Assembly (NCBI RefSeq): GCF_902498065.1
Contig: NZ_CABVIR010000001.1
Span: forward strand, 1,885,534 to 1,949,533
Direction of reading: 5' to 3'
Source of the DNA: Pseudomonas fluorescens
GTDB lineage: Bacteria > Pseudomonadota > Gammaproteobacteria > Pseudomonadales > Pseudomonadaceae
DNA length: 64,000 nt
Below, piece by piece: positions 44,843 to 54,541 of the stretch. The translations under genes were made by a program, and so were the position numbers. Under the pieces are notes generated by a model, which worked only from the letters and a program-made list of their open reading frames with translations, had not been told where the DNA came from and searched no databases. Numbering within the stretch: the stretch's first letter is position 1; each line of letters starts with the position of its first letter.

Positions 44843-46186
44843 ATGACCAGCAAAACACCGACCGAGGTCACCCGTAAAAGCTATGCCTACGAATGGTATG
44901 TCGTTGCCGTTTGCATGCTGGCCTATATTTTTTCGTTCATTGATCGTCAAATCCTGGCGTTGATGATCGAACCGATCAAACACGACATGCAGTTATCCGA
45001 CACCCAGTTCAGCCTGCTGCACGGCCTGGCTTTTTCCCTGTTCTATGCCTTCATGGGCATGCCCATCGCGCTGCTGGCGGACAAATTTTCCCGCCCGAAA
45101 ATCATCGCCATCGGCATTGCGTTCTGGAGCCTGGCGACAGCCCTGTGCGGGGTGAGCAAAAACTTCCTGCAGATGTTTATGGCGCGCATCGGCGTCGGGA
45201 TTGGTGAAGCGGCGCTGTCGCCGGCCACCTATTCGATGCTCAGCGATATGTTCCCCCGGGAAAAACTTGGGCGCGCCGTGGCGATCTACTCGATCGGCTC
45301 ATTCATCGGTGGCGGCGTGGCCTTTCTGATTGGCGGCTACGTCATCGACTTGCTGAAGAACCTCGACAGTGTCGCTGTACCCCTGCTAGGCGAAATGCGG
45401 CCATGGCAAGTGACGTTTTTTCTGGTGGGACTGCCGGGCATTCTCGTTGCCCTGCTGATTGCCCTGACCATTCGCGACCCGGCTCGCAAGGGCTTGAAGC
45501 TGGATGCGGAGGGAAAGGTCCATGCGCCCAGCATGAAGCAGGCATTCAAGTTCCTGGCAGAGCACCGCAAGACCTTTTTCTGCCACTACCTGGGGTTTTC
45601 GTTCTACGCGATGACGCTGTTCTGCATGCTTAGCTGGACCCCGGCCTTCTATATGCGCAAATTCGGCCTCGCCCCCAGCGATACCGGCTACATGCTCGGG
45701 ATCGTGGTGCTGCTGGCCAATACCAGTGGCGTGTTTTGTGGCGGTTGGCTGATCGACTGGCTGGCGAAAAAAGGCTACAGCGATGCGCCGATCCGTGCGG
45801 GAGTCATCGGGGCAATCGGCATGGCCGTGCCCGCCATCGCGTTCACCCAGGTCAGCGAACTGTGGATGTCCGTGGCGTTGCTGGCACCGGCGATGTTCTT
45901 CGCTTCGTTCCCAATGCCGGCCTCGACCGCGGCCATGCAAATCCTGCCGCCGAATCAGATGCGAGCGCAGATCAGCGCGCTGTTCCTGCTGATTTCCAAT
46001 CTGATCGGCCTGGGTCTTGGTACCACGCTGGTCGCGCTGCTCACCGACCGGTTATTCCACAATCCGGCCATGGTCGGCTCATCGATTTCCCTGCTCAATG
46101 CCTTCGCCGTCGTGCTCACCCTGCTCTTGCTGATCAAGGGGTGCCGTCACTTCCGTGAGAGCCTCAAACACGAAGGCCTGGCCTGA
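44843..46186 (+). CDS. MFS transporter
   Basis: A 447-residue major facilitator carrier with twelve predicted membrane segments; it begins YEWYVVAVCMLAYIFSFIDR and shows the first loop motif LADKFSRPKIIAIG. The sequence resembles aromatic-acid and hexuronate-type proton symporters. Start MTSKTPTE at 44843 has AGGGG upstream. It lies between an AraC gene and the IacR-like MarR gene (both close), so it is a candidate carrier for indole acetate or a related aromatic acid. Confidence 0.9.
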   Translation: MTSKTPTEVTRKSYAYEWYVVAVCMLAYIFSFIDRQILALMIEPIKHDMQLSDTQFSLLHGLAFSLFYAFMGMPIALLADKFSRPKIIAIGIAFWSLATALCGVSKNFLQMFMARIGVGIGEAALSPATYSMLSDMFPREKLGRAVAIYSIGSFIGGGVAFLIGGYVIDLLKNLDSVAVPLLGEMRPWQVTFFLVGLPGILVALLIALTIRDPARKGLKLDAEGKVHAPSMKQAFKFLAEHRKTFFCHYLGFSFYAMTLFCMLSWTPAFYMRKFGLAPSDTGYMLGIVVLLANTSGVFCGGWLIDWLAKKGYSDAPIRAGVIGAIGMAVPAIAFTQVSELWMSVALLAPAMFFASFPMPASTAAMQILPPNQMRAQISALFLLISNLIGLGLGTTLVALLTDRLFHNPAMVGSSISLLNAFAVVLTLLLLIKGCRHFRESLKHEGLA

Positions 46187-46296
46187 CGTCCTTACCGGAG
46201 GCACGCTACGGCGTGTCTGCTGGTTTTTTGCCGCGGGTGGCGCGACAATGACGCCCGCTATCAAACCCGCTCACCTGAAAGACTACGCCAACCTTT

Positions 46297-46773
46297 ATGA
46301 CCACCCCGAAAAAGCGCCTGAGCCGATACAACCCCGCCAGCGAAGACTTCAAGAAGGAAGAGTTTCCCTTCTACTGGCTGGCTCGCCTGCACGGACGCTA
46401 CTCCATGGCCATGGAGAAAGCGCTGAAAAAAATCGATATGGACATACCGCGCTGGCGGATTCTGTTCATCCTCAAGGAAAATGGCGAGTCGAGCATTTCG
46501 GAAATCTCCATCCACGCGATCGCGAAGCTCTCGACCATCACCAAAATTGTCTATCGCATGAAAGCCGACGGCCTGGTAGAAACCAACACCAGCGCCAGCG
46601 ACGGACGCGTGACTCAGGTCTCACTCACCGATGTCGGCCGCCACACCATTGAAGAAATCCAGCACGCTACCAGCGATATCTTCCGCACCAGTTTCAAAGG
46701 TCTGACTGAAGCCCAGATCACCAAACTGAACGGAACGCTGGAAAAAATATTCAATAACCTGCCGGAAGACTGA
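46297..46773 (+). CDS. iacR: MarR-family regulator, IacR-like
   Basis: A 158-residue winged-helix repressor (FYWLARLHGRYSMAMEKALK, then ESSISEISIHAIAKLSTITK with the recognition helix, and the wing SASDGRVTQVSLTDVG). The sequence resembles IacR, which represses iac genes and is relieved by IAA or derivatives. In known loci iacR is adjacent to iacH; here it lies about 12 kb away beyond the importer block. The name therefore rests on family pattern and shared locus, and other MarR proteins cannot be excluded. No strong ribosome site is seen. Confidence 0.65.
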   Translation: MTTPKKRLSRYNPASEDFKKEEFPFYWLARLHGRYSMAMEKALKKIDMDIPRWRILFILKENGESSISEISIHAIAKLSTITKIVYRMKADGLVETNTSASDGRVTQVSLTDVGRHTIEEIQHATSDIFRTSFKGLTEAQITKLNGTLEKIFNNLPED

Positions 46774-46983
46774 CCCGCGACGACCAACGCTGTGGCACCG
46801 GCGGCAACTGCATATCTAAAAAGGAGTTTTGCAGTTGGGCCTTTCGGGAGGTACTGCAAACGGCCAAGGTCGGTCACTCGATGGCTAAAAGTTTCCGCTT
46901 GATTCATAAGATAAAGTCGGGGGTGCTGCACATCGGTCTAAACTCTGAACCTCAGTTGTGCTCCACGAGGAGGTTAGCGTCCC

Positions 46984-48744
46984 ATGCAGTCCACCATCAA
47001 ACTGCTCGATCAGCCCACCAAATATTTGTTCTTCACTGGCAAGGGCGGGGTTGGCAAAACGTCGGTCTCCACAGCGGTATCAATCGCCTTGGCTGATGCA
47101 GGCAAGAAAGTGCTGCTGGTTAGCACAGACGCCGCCTCGAACCTTGATGAGATGCTCGGTGTCGAGCTGAGCAATCAGCCTGTAGCGGTGCCGGACGTGC
47201 CTGGAATGTTCGTGCTCAACATCGACCCCGGGACCGCAGCCATCGACTACCGATCCCGAGTGGTCGAGCAAATGGGCCCCCAGGCCAGCGATCAAGATAT
47301 TGCTCTGGTACGCGAGCAACTCTCGGGGGCATGCACGACCGAAATCGCAACCTTCGATGAGTTCTCCCATCTCCTGTCTCAAGGCGGCGCGGACTATGAC
47401 CACGTCGTGTTCGATACCGCTCCCACGGGACACACGCTCAGGCTGTTGAGCCTGCCAAAAGCGTGGAGCGGGTTTCTGAAAGGCAACGATCGTGGTGCGT
47501 CATGTCTGGGGCCGCACTCGGGTTTGAAAATGCAGGAGCAGCTTTTCAATCAGGCGTTGACCGCGCTCAATAATCCAGCCCTGACCACCGTCGTGCTAGT
47601 GGCTCGACCGGACAAAGGCGCGCTCGGTGAGGCCGCGCGATCCTCTGACGAGCTTCGTGAATTGGGTCTGGAAAACCAACGTCTGGTGGTGAACGCTGTA
47701 TTCAAACGCAGCAACTTGAATGACCCGATCGCAGCAGCCATCGAAGCCATCGGCCAGCAGGCGCTTGACGAGATGCCAGCTTCGCTGCGCCAGCTTGCAG
47801 TCGACTACATTCCGCTCAAGGCTGTGGATTCCGTTGGCTTACCGGCACTACGCGGGCTGCTTGCCCCGGAATTTACTCGGCCAACAAACACTTTCACCCA
47901 CGAGCCCTCACGCCTCGAACATCACAAACTCTCGGAACTGGTTGCCGAGCTTGCGAATGACGAACGCGGGTTGATCCTGGTCATGGGCAAAGGGGGGGTT
48001 GGCAAAACAACCATTGCCGCCGCTATCGCGCTTGGCCTGGTGCAGCACGGCAAGTCCGTTCATCTGAGCACGACGGATCCTGCGGCGCATCTGACGATGA
48101 CCCTCAACGCCGATGTTCAAGGGCTCAGCGTCGGCCGCATCGACCCGAAGGTCGAAACCCAAAAATACGTCGACAAGATCGTAGCGTCCCGCGCTTCGAC
48201 CCTGACGGAAGATGAAATAGCCTTGCTCGTTGAGGATCTGCGCTCGCCCTGCACCGAAGAGGTCGCCGTCTTCCATGCTTTCTCACGCGTGGTTTCTCAA
48301 GCCAGGACCTCGTTCGTGGTGCTGGACACCGCTCCCACGGGTCATTCGCTGCTTTTGATGGATGCCACAGGCGCCTATCACCGTCAGATGGTCAGGGAAT
48401 TCAAAGGCCAAGCCTCGGACCACATCGTCACGCCATTAATGCGCCTGCAAGATGCTGACTACACCAAAATCCTCCTCGTGACGCTGCCCGAAGCCACACC
48501 GGTGTCTCAGGCGGCAGCGCTGCAAGATGACTTGCGCAGGGCCAGCATCGAACCATTTGCATGGGTGGTCAATAAGTCGCTATTGGCCACAGACACCACC
48601 GACCCGCTGCTGCGAGCGCGCCTGGATAGCGAGCAAAAACAGATGACGCGAGTAGCCGATCAAACCCGCCATGCTGTCATTGTGGTGCCCTGGACAGCTG
48701 AGCCGCCTGTTGGCGTCGCTGCGCTAAAGCACCTGTTGGATTGA
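46984..48744 (+). CDS. arsA: ArsA, arsenite-transporting ATPase
   Basis: A 586-residue two-half ATPase. Each half has a deviant Walker A (GKGGVGKTS at 19-27 and GKGGVGKTT at 335-343) and the signature DTAPTGH. The three As(III)/Sb(III)-binding cysteines of E. coli-type ArsA are all present at Cys117, Cys174 and Cys423. It energises arsenite efflux with ArsB. The start has GAGG upstream. No arsB, arsD, arsC or arsR lies next to it; only arsN2 is close, so the pump partner must be elsewhere. Confidence 0.93.
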   Translation: MQSTIKLLDQPTKYLFFTGKGGVGKTSVSTAVSIALADAGKKVLLVSTDAASNLDEMLGVELSNQPVAVPDVPGMFVLNIDPGTAAIDYRSRVVEQMGPQASDQDIALVREQLSGACTTEIATFDEFSHLLSQGGADYDHVVFDTAPTGHTLRLLSLPKAWSGFLKGNDRGASCLGPHSGLKMQEQLFNQALTALNNPALTTVVLVARPDKGALGEAARSSDELRELGLENQRLVVNAVFKRSNLNDPIAAAIEAIGQQALDEMPASLRQLAVDYIPLKAVDSVGLPALRGLLAPEFTRPTNTFTHEPSRLEHHKLSELVAELANDERGLILVMGKGGVGKTTIAAAIALGLVQHGKSVHLSTTDPAAHLTMTLNADVQGLSVGRIDPKVETQKYVDKIVASRASTLTEDEIALLVEDLRSPCTEEVAVFHAFSRVVSQARTSFVVLDTAPTGHSLLLMDATGAYHRQMVREFKGQASDHIVTPLMRLQDADYTKILLVTLPEATPVSQAAALQDDLRRASIEPFAWVVNKSLLATDTTDPLLRARLDSEQKQMTRVADQTRHAVIVVPWTAEPPVGVAALKHLLD

Positions 48745-48840
48745 CGAGCCAGTGTCGGCTCGACGCCCTGTCTCTACTGGAGATCGATGGAAAGCGACGC
48801 ACATCATCGCAACATGATGAACAAATGAACGATTAGGTGT

Positions 48841-49308
48841 TCAGCACGTTTCGACGGGGCGCTCGGCACAGAGGGGAGCACTTAACGTTTTCCGTAAGTA
48901 GCTCGCTGATGAGGGGCACAAATGCTTGAACTGAGCTGTGTGGGTAATTGCGACAGGCGCCTTATCCCTATCAAGCAGTTCGTACCCGTTGGCCACGAAG
49001 AAATCAACAGCACTTTGGGTCAACAAATGCAGTCGGACCGCGCCTTGGGAGACCGCGTACTGTTCCAGTTTCGACAATACCGTTTTACCAAGTCCCGCTC
49101 CACGATGCTCCTCGCAAACGACCAGAGAGCGAAGCAGGAGATCGTGACCGGTACCCTCCAGCCCGCCATAAGCAACCAGTTTCCCGTCTATGTCGAAGTG
49201 GTAGAACTGCCGCCCTGGCGCGCTCACATCATCGAAGGGCAATCCGGCTTGACTCAACGAATCACGGAGCTGATCCAAACCGCTCGCTTCTACTTTAATC
49301 ATCTGCAT
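48841..49308 (-). CDS. arsN2: ArsN2-like GNAT acetyltransferase
   Basis: A 155-residue acetyltransferase of the GNAT fold with the acetyl-CoA loop LVVCEEHRGAGLGKTVLSKL and the conserved YGGLEG, LLTQSAVDFFVANGY and C-terminal QFKHLCPSSASYL of ArsN2. Family members are found in arsenic operons and are expected to acetylate organoarsenicals or related toxicants. It is convergent with arsA. The start at 49308 is the best ATG with AAGAG upstream; a TTG 11 codons earlier is possible. Confidence 0.85.
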   Translation of the reverse strand: MQMIKVEASGLDQLRDSLSQAGLPFDDVSAPGRQFYHFDIDGKLVAYGGLEGTGHDLLLRSLVVCEEHRGAGLGKTVLSKLEQYAVSQGAVRLHLLTQSAVDFFVANGYELLDRDKAPVAITHTAQFKHLCPSSASYLRKTLSAPLCAERPVETC

Positions 49309-49501
49309 CGTCAGGGCTCTTATAGGCTCACTTGCACTCAATGCTAGCAGGCTCGATCCTTAATCAACAACGGAGCTTAAAGTGGTCCGTTTCGGGTCGG
49401 ATACAGCCCTTCGCGGCAGGTAAAATCCGGCCGACGCTGTTGAATAATCGATTGTTTTAGAATGCCGCAGGATGAGGCGGTGAAGCCCCTCTTCAGCGCG
49501 G

Positions 49502-51001
49502 TCACCCTCTCACAAACTGGTTACGCCCCAACGCCTTGGCGTTATACAGCGCTTGATCTGCCACCTCGATCAATCTTTGCAAATTCCCCAGTTCCGTTCC
49601 CCTGGCCGTAGCAATCCCGATGCTGACACTGACCCGTCCGAACGGGCTGGATGTGTGCGGGATGTTCTCTCGCTTCAAACGGTCGAGAATAAGTTGCGCG
49701 ACCACCGCGGCACCGTCACTGTCGGTGTCAGGCATGATTACACCCAACTCTTCTCCCCCATAGCGTGCCAACAGGTCCGACGGTCGCCGCACACAATCCT
49801 CCAGGATCCTGCCAACTGTCTGCAGGCAAGCATCTCCGGCTACATGTCCGAGTGAGTCGTTGAACCGCTTGAAGTAGTCGATATCAATCATCAGCAATGC
49901 CAACGTCGTGCCGTTACGTTGTGCGCGCCGTGCTTCCATGGCCAGACTCTCATCAAAGCAGCGCCGATTTGCCAAACCGGTCAGAGCGTCCTTCATCGCA
50001 AGCAGCTCAAGCTGCCGATTCGATGTGAGCAACTGCTGCTGGGTTTCCCGCAACTGATCTTCTGCCCTGGTACGCCGACGGATATCCAGGATCAGGAACC
50101 AGCCGATGAGGCCGGTAAGCCCCAGCAACCCCATCACCACCACAGCCGACAGCAGCGCCTCCATTCGCCACGCCGCCAGGGCCTCGCGCTTACCGAGTGC
50201 GACGGTGGTTATCAGGGGCAGCCGATCACTCTTGCGGAAGGCGTAGAGCCGCTCCACACCATCCAGACTGGAGGTAAACGACGCGGTGCCAACTGATCGA
50301 TCGACAAGATACTTTGCATAGATCGGCGATTTGGAAAAGTTGCGCCCCATGTCCTGCTCGCGGAACGGATAGCGAACCAGCAACGTACCATCGGTATAGG
50401 ACAAGCCGATTGCACCCTCCTGTCCTACGTCGATCGTCCCGAACAGCCGCAGGAAGTTTTCGACACCCAAGGTGACCGCCACCACGCCGGCAAACTCGCC
50501 GCGAGCATCATTGAAACGTCGGCTGACAGTAATCACCCACTCCTGATTGGAGCGGCTCTGGATGGGCGGGCCAATAAACGTCTCACGGGATGGATCGTCA
50601 CGATGATGAATGAAATAGGTACGATCGCTGCTGTTCGCCCCGGCTGGAATTGGCCGATTGGAAGACATCAACCAACGACCCTGATTATCGTAGATAGCGA
50701 TGCCACTGAGCTGTGGCATCAGCGGTTCCTGGCGGTTGATCAGCGCACTCAGGCGTTGAATCTGTGCGGGGCCACTCCCTTCGATTTCCAGGCGTTCGAC
50801 GAGCCCGAGCAAAAGCAGTGAACTCTGGCGGACGATACCCTCAGAGTAAGTTGCAAGCGCCTGGGTAAGGTTCAAGCCGTGAACGTCTACCTCCTCCAGT
50901 GCCCGATCTCGAGAAGCCAACACTTTCCACACCGTCAGAGACGCCAGGGAACAACTGATAACCAACAACAAAAGCACAACAAGGCGGGTATCACGCTTCA
51001 C
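49502..51001 (-). CDS. Diguanylate cyclase with Cache sensor domain
   Basis: A 499-residue membrane protein: N-terminal membrane segment (residues 8-28), periplasmic Cache-type sensor (about 35-280, including LSGIAIYDNQGRWLMSS and FAGVVAVTLGVENFLRLFG), second membrane segment (about 285-310), then a GGDEF domain (about 335-499). The active-site motif reads GGEEL instead of GGEEF, and an inhibitory RxxD site lies five residues before it (RPSD). It makes cyclic di-GMP if active. The variant fifth residue may weaken it. Confidence 0.92.
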   Translation of the reverse strand: MKRDTRLVVLLLLVISCSLASLTVWKVLASRDRALEEVDVHGLNLTQALATYSEGIVRQSSLLLLGLVERLEIEGSGPAQIQRLSALINRQEPLMPQLSGIAIYDNQGRWLMSSNRPIPAGANSSDRTYFIHHRDDPSRETFIGPPIQSRSNQEWVITVSRRFNDARGEFAGVVAVTLGVENFLRLFGTIDVGQEGAIGLSYTDGTLLVRYPFREQDMGRNFSKSPIYAKYLVDRSVGTASFTSSLDGVERLYAFRKSDRLPLITTVALGKREALAAWRMEALLSAVVVMGLLGLTGLIGWFLILDIRRRTRAEDQLRETQQQLLTSNRQLELLAMKDALTGLANRRCFDESLAMEARRAQRNGTTLALLMIDIDYFKRFNDSLGHVAGDACLQTVGRILEDCVRRPSDLLARYGGEELGVIMPDTDSDGAAVVAQLILDRLKRENIPHTSSPFGRVSVSIGIATARGTELGNLQRLIEVADQALYNAKALGRNQFVRG

Positions 51002-51371
51002 GTTACTACCTTATGGAAAGTCCGGTTTTCCGTTCCAGCGACTAATGGGCCAACTCAATCCCTGTTGCCGCTCGTCATCGTCTTGAACAAGGATACAAGC
51101 AGGGGCGGATCGCTGCAGCAACAGATTATTTGGCAGAAAAAAGTACATTTTTGCTTTGCCTGATTCAGACGATGCGAGTCAGAGACTTTAAGAAAGAAGC
51201 ATCGCACTTGGCGAAACAACGACAAGAATGCCAGTCCAAACCATCGCCATGCTTTCAGGATGTGATTGACTTGCTCTGCGCCAGATCCCTCATCAGCTGA
51301 CAAAGAGCCTGTTATCTATCGGTGACTGCTGGTGACCATGGTAGCCATACCGATGCGACCCATCATGCACA
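51002..51371. other. Intergenic region upstream of the diguanylate cyclase
   Basis: No gene, RNA gene or clear regulatory pattern was recognised. Several short readings exist but lack ribosome sites and protein-like composition. Confidence 0.4.
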
Positions 51372-51406
51372 AACAAAAACGCCACTCAGAAAGTGGCGTT
51401 TTTGTT
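51372..51406 (-). terminator. Bidirectional-type Rho-independent terminator
   Basis: A 15-base perfect stem (AACAAAAACGCCACT and its complement) around a five-base loop ends in TTTTTG on both strands. It lies downstream of the minus-strand sugar-acid operon, whose last gene ends at 51535, and is its expected terminator. Confidence 0.85.
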
Positions 51407-51409
51407 ATC

Positions 51410-51429
51410 TGGAGCGAGGAACGAGACTC
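51410..51429. repeat. Possible tRNA-Gly 3'-end remnant
   Basis: TGGAGCGAGGAACGAGACTC matches the reverse complement of the 3' end of a bacterial tRNA-Gly (CCA end and T-arm side) in all but two positions. The rest of the tRNA is absent. It may be a decayed attachment-type sequence or chance similarity. Confidence 0.25.
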
Positions 51430-51534
51430 CTATCCGGCCCATCAGGTCAGCCCTATGGGTAATGACAGAACGCGGCTCTCGCTGGCAAGAAATACAAGCC
51501 AGTCACAGGCCGTAGCACGCCAATGATAACCAGA

Positions 51535-52383
51535 TCAGTCTGCCTGCACCGTGACCTGATGCTGTTCACCCAGGCCCGCGATTCCCAGGCGAATGGTCTG
51601 GCCCGGGCGCAGGAAGACCGGATGGGGCTTGATACCCAACCCCACGCCAGGGGGTGTCCCGGTTGAAATGACATCGCCAGGTTGCAGGCTCATGCAACGA
51701 CTCAGGTAAGCAATCAGTTGCGGCACGTTAAAGATCAGCGTCCGCGTATTCCCTTGCTGGTAGCGGTGTCCGTCAACATCGAGCCACAGGTCCAGCGAAT
51801 GCGGATCGGTGATTTCATCGCGGGTTACCAGCCACGGGCCAAGCGGACCAAAAGTATCGAAGCCTTTGCCTTTGTCCCAGGAACCGCCACGCTCCAGTTG
51901 CCATTCGCGCTCGGAGACATCGTTGATCACGCAATAACCGGCGACGTGTTCCATGGCGCTGGCTTCATCGATATTGCGCCCGCCTTTGCCGATGACCACG
52001 CCGAGCTCGACTTCCCAATCGGTCTTCTTTGAACCGCGCGGGATCTCGATGGGATCGTTCGGGCCGCAGATGGCACTGGTCCATTTGTTGAAGATGATCG
52101 GTTCTTTCGGAACTTCCATGTTCGATTCAGCCGCATGATCGGCATAGTTCAGACCAATGCAGACAAATTTACCGACCTGGCCGACGCAGGCGCCTATCCG
52201 TGGCTTTCCGGCAACGATGGGCAGGCTGGACGGATCGATTGCGGCAAGCGTTGCCAGGCTTTCCGGGCTCAGCGCCTGTCCGGCAATATCCGCCACATGA
52301 GCCGAGAGGTCGCGGAGCTGATTATCGGCATCCAGCAGGCCCGGTTTTTCCGAACCTTTTTCGCCATAACGCAACAGTTTCAT
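51535..52383 (-). CDS. Fumarylacetoacetate hydrolase family protein (2,4-diketo-3-deoxy-sugar-acid hydrolase-like)
   Basis: A 282-residue enzyme with the FAH fold: KFVCIGLNYADHAAESNMEV, metal-binding Glu and Asp in DWEVELGVVIGKGG, and DVISTGTPPGVGLGIKP. It belongs to the group cleaving 2,4-diketo-3-deoxy-fuconate or -pentonate to pyruvate and a hydroxy acid. It follows the SDR gene that would make its substrate. AGGAG precedes ATG. Other substrates of FAH-family enzymes are possible. Confidence 0.85.
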   Translation of the reverse strand: MKLLRYGEKGSEKPGLLDADNQLRDLSAHVADIAGQALSPESLATLAAIDPSSLPIVAGKPRIGACVGQVGKFVCIGLNYADHAAESNMEVPKEPIIFNKWTSAICGPNDPIEIPRGSKKTDWEVELGVVIGKGGRNIDEASAMEHVAGYCVINDVSEREWQLERGGSWDKGKGFDTFGPLGPWLVTRDEITDPHSLDLWLDVDGHRYQQGNTRTLIFNVPQLIAYLSRCMSLQPGDVISTGTPPGVGLGIKPHPVFLRPGQTIRLGIAGLGEQHQVTVQAD

Positions 52384-52421
52384 GTAGTTCTCCTGCTCAA
52401 ACCGAAAGTGCGAAGCGGGTT

Positions 52422-53162
52422 TCAGATGCTCATGCCGCCATCGATGACATGCACGCCGCCTGTGGTGTAGGCGGACGCATCGCTGCCCAGGTACACAGCC
52501 AACTGGGCAATCTCTTCGGCACTGCCGATGCGACCCATGGGTTGGCGATCAAGGAATTGCTGGTAGACCCGTGCCTCGTCGACGCCTTGTTGCGCAGCCT
52601 GGGCGGCAATGCGCTGACGCAGCGACGGCGATTCCACGGTACCGGGGCAAATGGCGTTGCAGCGAATACCCTGACCGACGAAGTCGGCGGCAACCGCCTT
52701 GGTCAGGCCTACCACCGCCGCTTTGCTGGCCGCATAGGCAAAACGGTTGGGCACGCCTTTGACGCTGGAAACCACCGATGACATGTTGATGACTGATCCA
52801 CCTCCGCGTTCCAGCATGCCCGGCAGGAACGCGCGGATCATGCGGTACATGGCGGTGACGTTGATGTCCATCGACCGCGCCCAGTCCGCTTCATCGCATT
52901 CGAGAATGTTGCCACTGTGCACGTAGCCTGCGCAGTTGAACAACACGTCCAGAGCGCCGATGCGTTCACTGATTTCGCTGATGGCGGTGGTCGAGGTCAC
53001 GTCCAGGGTAATCGCCGTTATGCCTTCAAGCCCTTCCAGCCTGCTGATATCGAGGTCCGTGGCAAACACTTCGGCACCGGCCCGGGCAAAGGCAATGGCG
53101 CTGGCCATGCCGATACCCTGCCCCGACGCCGTGATCAGTACCCGTTTGTCCTGCAGGTTCAT
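52422..53162 (-). CDS. SDR dehydrogenase (2-keto-3-deoxy-sugar-acid dehydrogenase-like)
   Basis: A 246-residue classical SDR: VLITASGQGIGMASAIAFAR, LFNCAGYVHSG, catalytic Ser in INMSSVVSSVKG, Tyr-x-x-x-Lys as YAASKAA and the ending GGVHVIDGGMSI. Next to the FAH-type hydrolase, it probably oxidises 2-keto-3-deoxy-fuconate (or pentonate) to the 2,4-diketo form with NAD. Its start overlaps the stop codon of the MFS gene by four bases. Confidence 0.85.
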   Translation of the reverse strand: MNLQDKRVLITASGQGIGMASAIAFARAGAEVFATDLDISRLEGLEGITAITLDVTSTTAISEISERIGALDVLFNCAGYVHSGNILECDEADWARSMDINVTAMYRMIRAFLPGMLERGGGSVINMSSVVSSVKGVPNRFAYAASKAAVVGLTKAVAADFVGQGIRCNAICPGTVESPSLRQRIAAQAAQQGVDEARVYQQFLDRQPMGRIGSAEEIAQLAVYLGSDASAYTTGGVHVIDGGMSI

Positions 53163-54541
53163 GCAGCCTCCAGCTTCGCGCTGAGGGTTGCGGTTTTAGG
53201 GGTTCTGCCGAGCATCGACGCGGGAATGGCGAGGATCAGCCCACCGCTGACGAACAAGCAGACCGCCAGTACGTAGGTGCCGTTGTTGATATTGCCGGTC
53301 AGGTTTTCAGCGACGGCGGTGATCATCGAGCCGGTGAAACCGGAGAGGTTGCCGAAGGCGTTGATCATGCCGATACCCGCCGCAGCGGCGACACCGGAAA
53401 GCACGGTCCCCGGCAAGGTCCAGAAAATCGGCATCAGACTGAGGATCCCCGAGGCAGATACGCTGAGGAACAACACGGACAACACCAGGTTGTCGGCGAA
53501 ATACGCGCTCAGGATCAACCCCAAACCACCGATGAAGGCCGGGACCGCCGCGTGCATACGACGCTCACCGGTCCGGTTGGAGTGCCGTGCATTGAGCAGC
53601 ATCGCAACCGTGGCTATCGAATAGGGAATGGCAGTCAGGAGGCCAATGTGCAAACTGTTGGTGATGCCCGTGCTCTTGATGATCGAGGGCATCCAGAACG
53701 CCAGGCCGTAGAAGCCGGTGTTGAAGGTCAGCAGAATAAAGACCAGCAACCACACCCGAGGATTGAAAAACACCTCGCTCAGGCGGGAAGCCTTGCCTTG
53801 GTTATCGGTTTGCAGATTGGCCTTGAGCAAGGCTTTCTCCGCAGCGGACAGCCATTTGGCGGAGTCGATGTTGTTGGCCAGGCAGACGATGACGACGAAC
53901 GCCATGATCACCGATGGAATGCCTTCGATGATCAGCATCCACTGCCATCCGGACATACCCTGCACGCCTTGCATGCTGCTCATCAACCAACCGGAAAGGA
54001 TCCCGCCCAGAGTCAGGCTGACCGGCAAAGCCATCAGGAACCCGGACATCACCCGGCTTTGCCGATGGGTCGGAAACCAGTAGTTGAGGTACAGAATCAC
54101 ACCCGGGAAAAAGCCGGCTTCGCAGATGCCCAACAAGAAGCGCAGCACGTAGAACATCGTGCTCGATTCTATGTGGAAGAAACCCGCCAGCGGTACGGTG
54201 AACGCCACGGCCATGGAGATCACGGCCCAGGTCAACATGATCCGGGCGATCCAGAAGCGCGCGCCGTAGCGATGCAGCAACAAGTTGCTGGGCACCTCAA
54301 AAAGGAAGTAGCCCCAGAAGAACATACTGGCGCCCAAGGCATAGACGGTATTGCTGAACTGCAGCTCGTTGAGCATGTCGAGTTTGGCAAAGCCGATATT
54401 GACCCGGTCCAGGTAAGCGGCCATGTAACACAGGAGCAGGACAGGAAGAATTCGCCAGATCACCTTGCGGTAGGTCCGGTCTTCAAATTCGACTGCGCTG
54501 GCGTGCGCCTGCGCAGGCAATTGCTCGGATATCGTTTGCAT
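53159..54541 (-). CDS. MFS transporter, anion:cation symporter type
   Basis: A 460-residue carrier with twelve predicted membrane segments (YRKVIWRILPVLLLCYMAAY, then LDRVNIGFAKLDMLNELQFS, the phthalate/D-glucarate family hallmark). It likely imports a sugar acid. Start MQTISEQL at 54541 has AGGGG upstream; a longer reading of 24 more codons is not supported. It is in one operon with the aldehyde dehydrogenase upstream and the SDR downstream. Confidence 0.9.
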   Translation of the reverse strand: MQTISEQLPAQAHASAVEFEDRTYRKVIWRILPVLLLCYMAAYLDRVNIGFAKLDMLNELQFSNTVYALGASMFFWGYFLFEVPSNLLLHRYGARFWIARIMLTWAVISMAVAFTVPLAGFFHIESSTMFYVLRFLLGICEAGFFPGVILYLNYWFPTHRQSRVMSGFLMALPVSLTLGGILSGWLMSSMQGVQGMSGWQWMLIIEGIPSVIMAFVVIVCLANNIDSAKWLSAAEKALLKANLQTDNQGKASRLSEVFFNPRVWLLVFILLTFNTGFYGLAFWMPSIIKSTGITNSLHIGLLTAIPYSIATVAMLLNARHSNRTGERRMHAAVPAFIGGLGLILSAYFADNLVLSVLFLSVSASGILSLMPIFWTLPGTVLSGVAAAAGIGMINAFGNLSGFTGSMITAVAENLTGNINNGTYVLAVCLFVSGGLILAIPASMLGRTPKTATLSAKLEAA

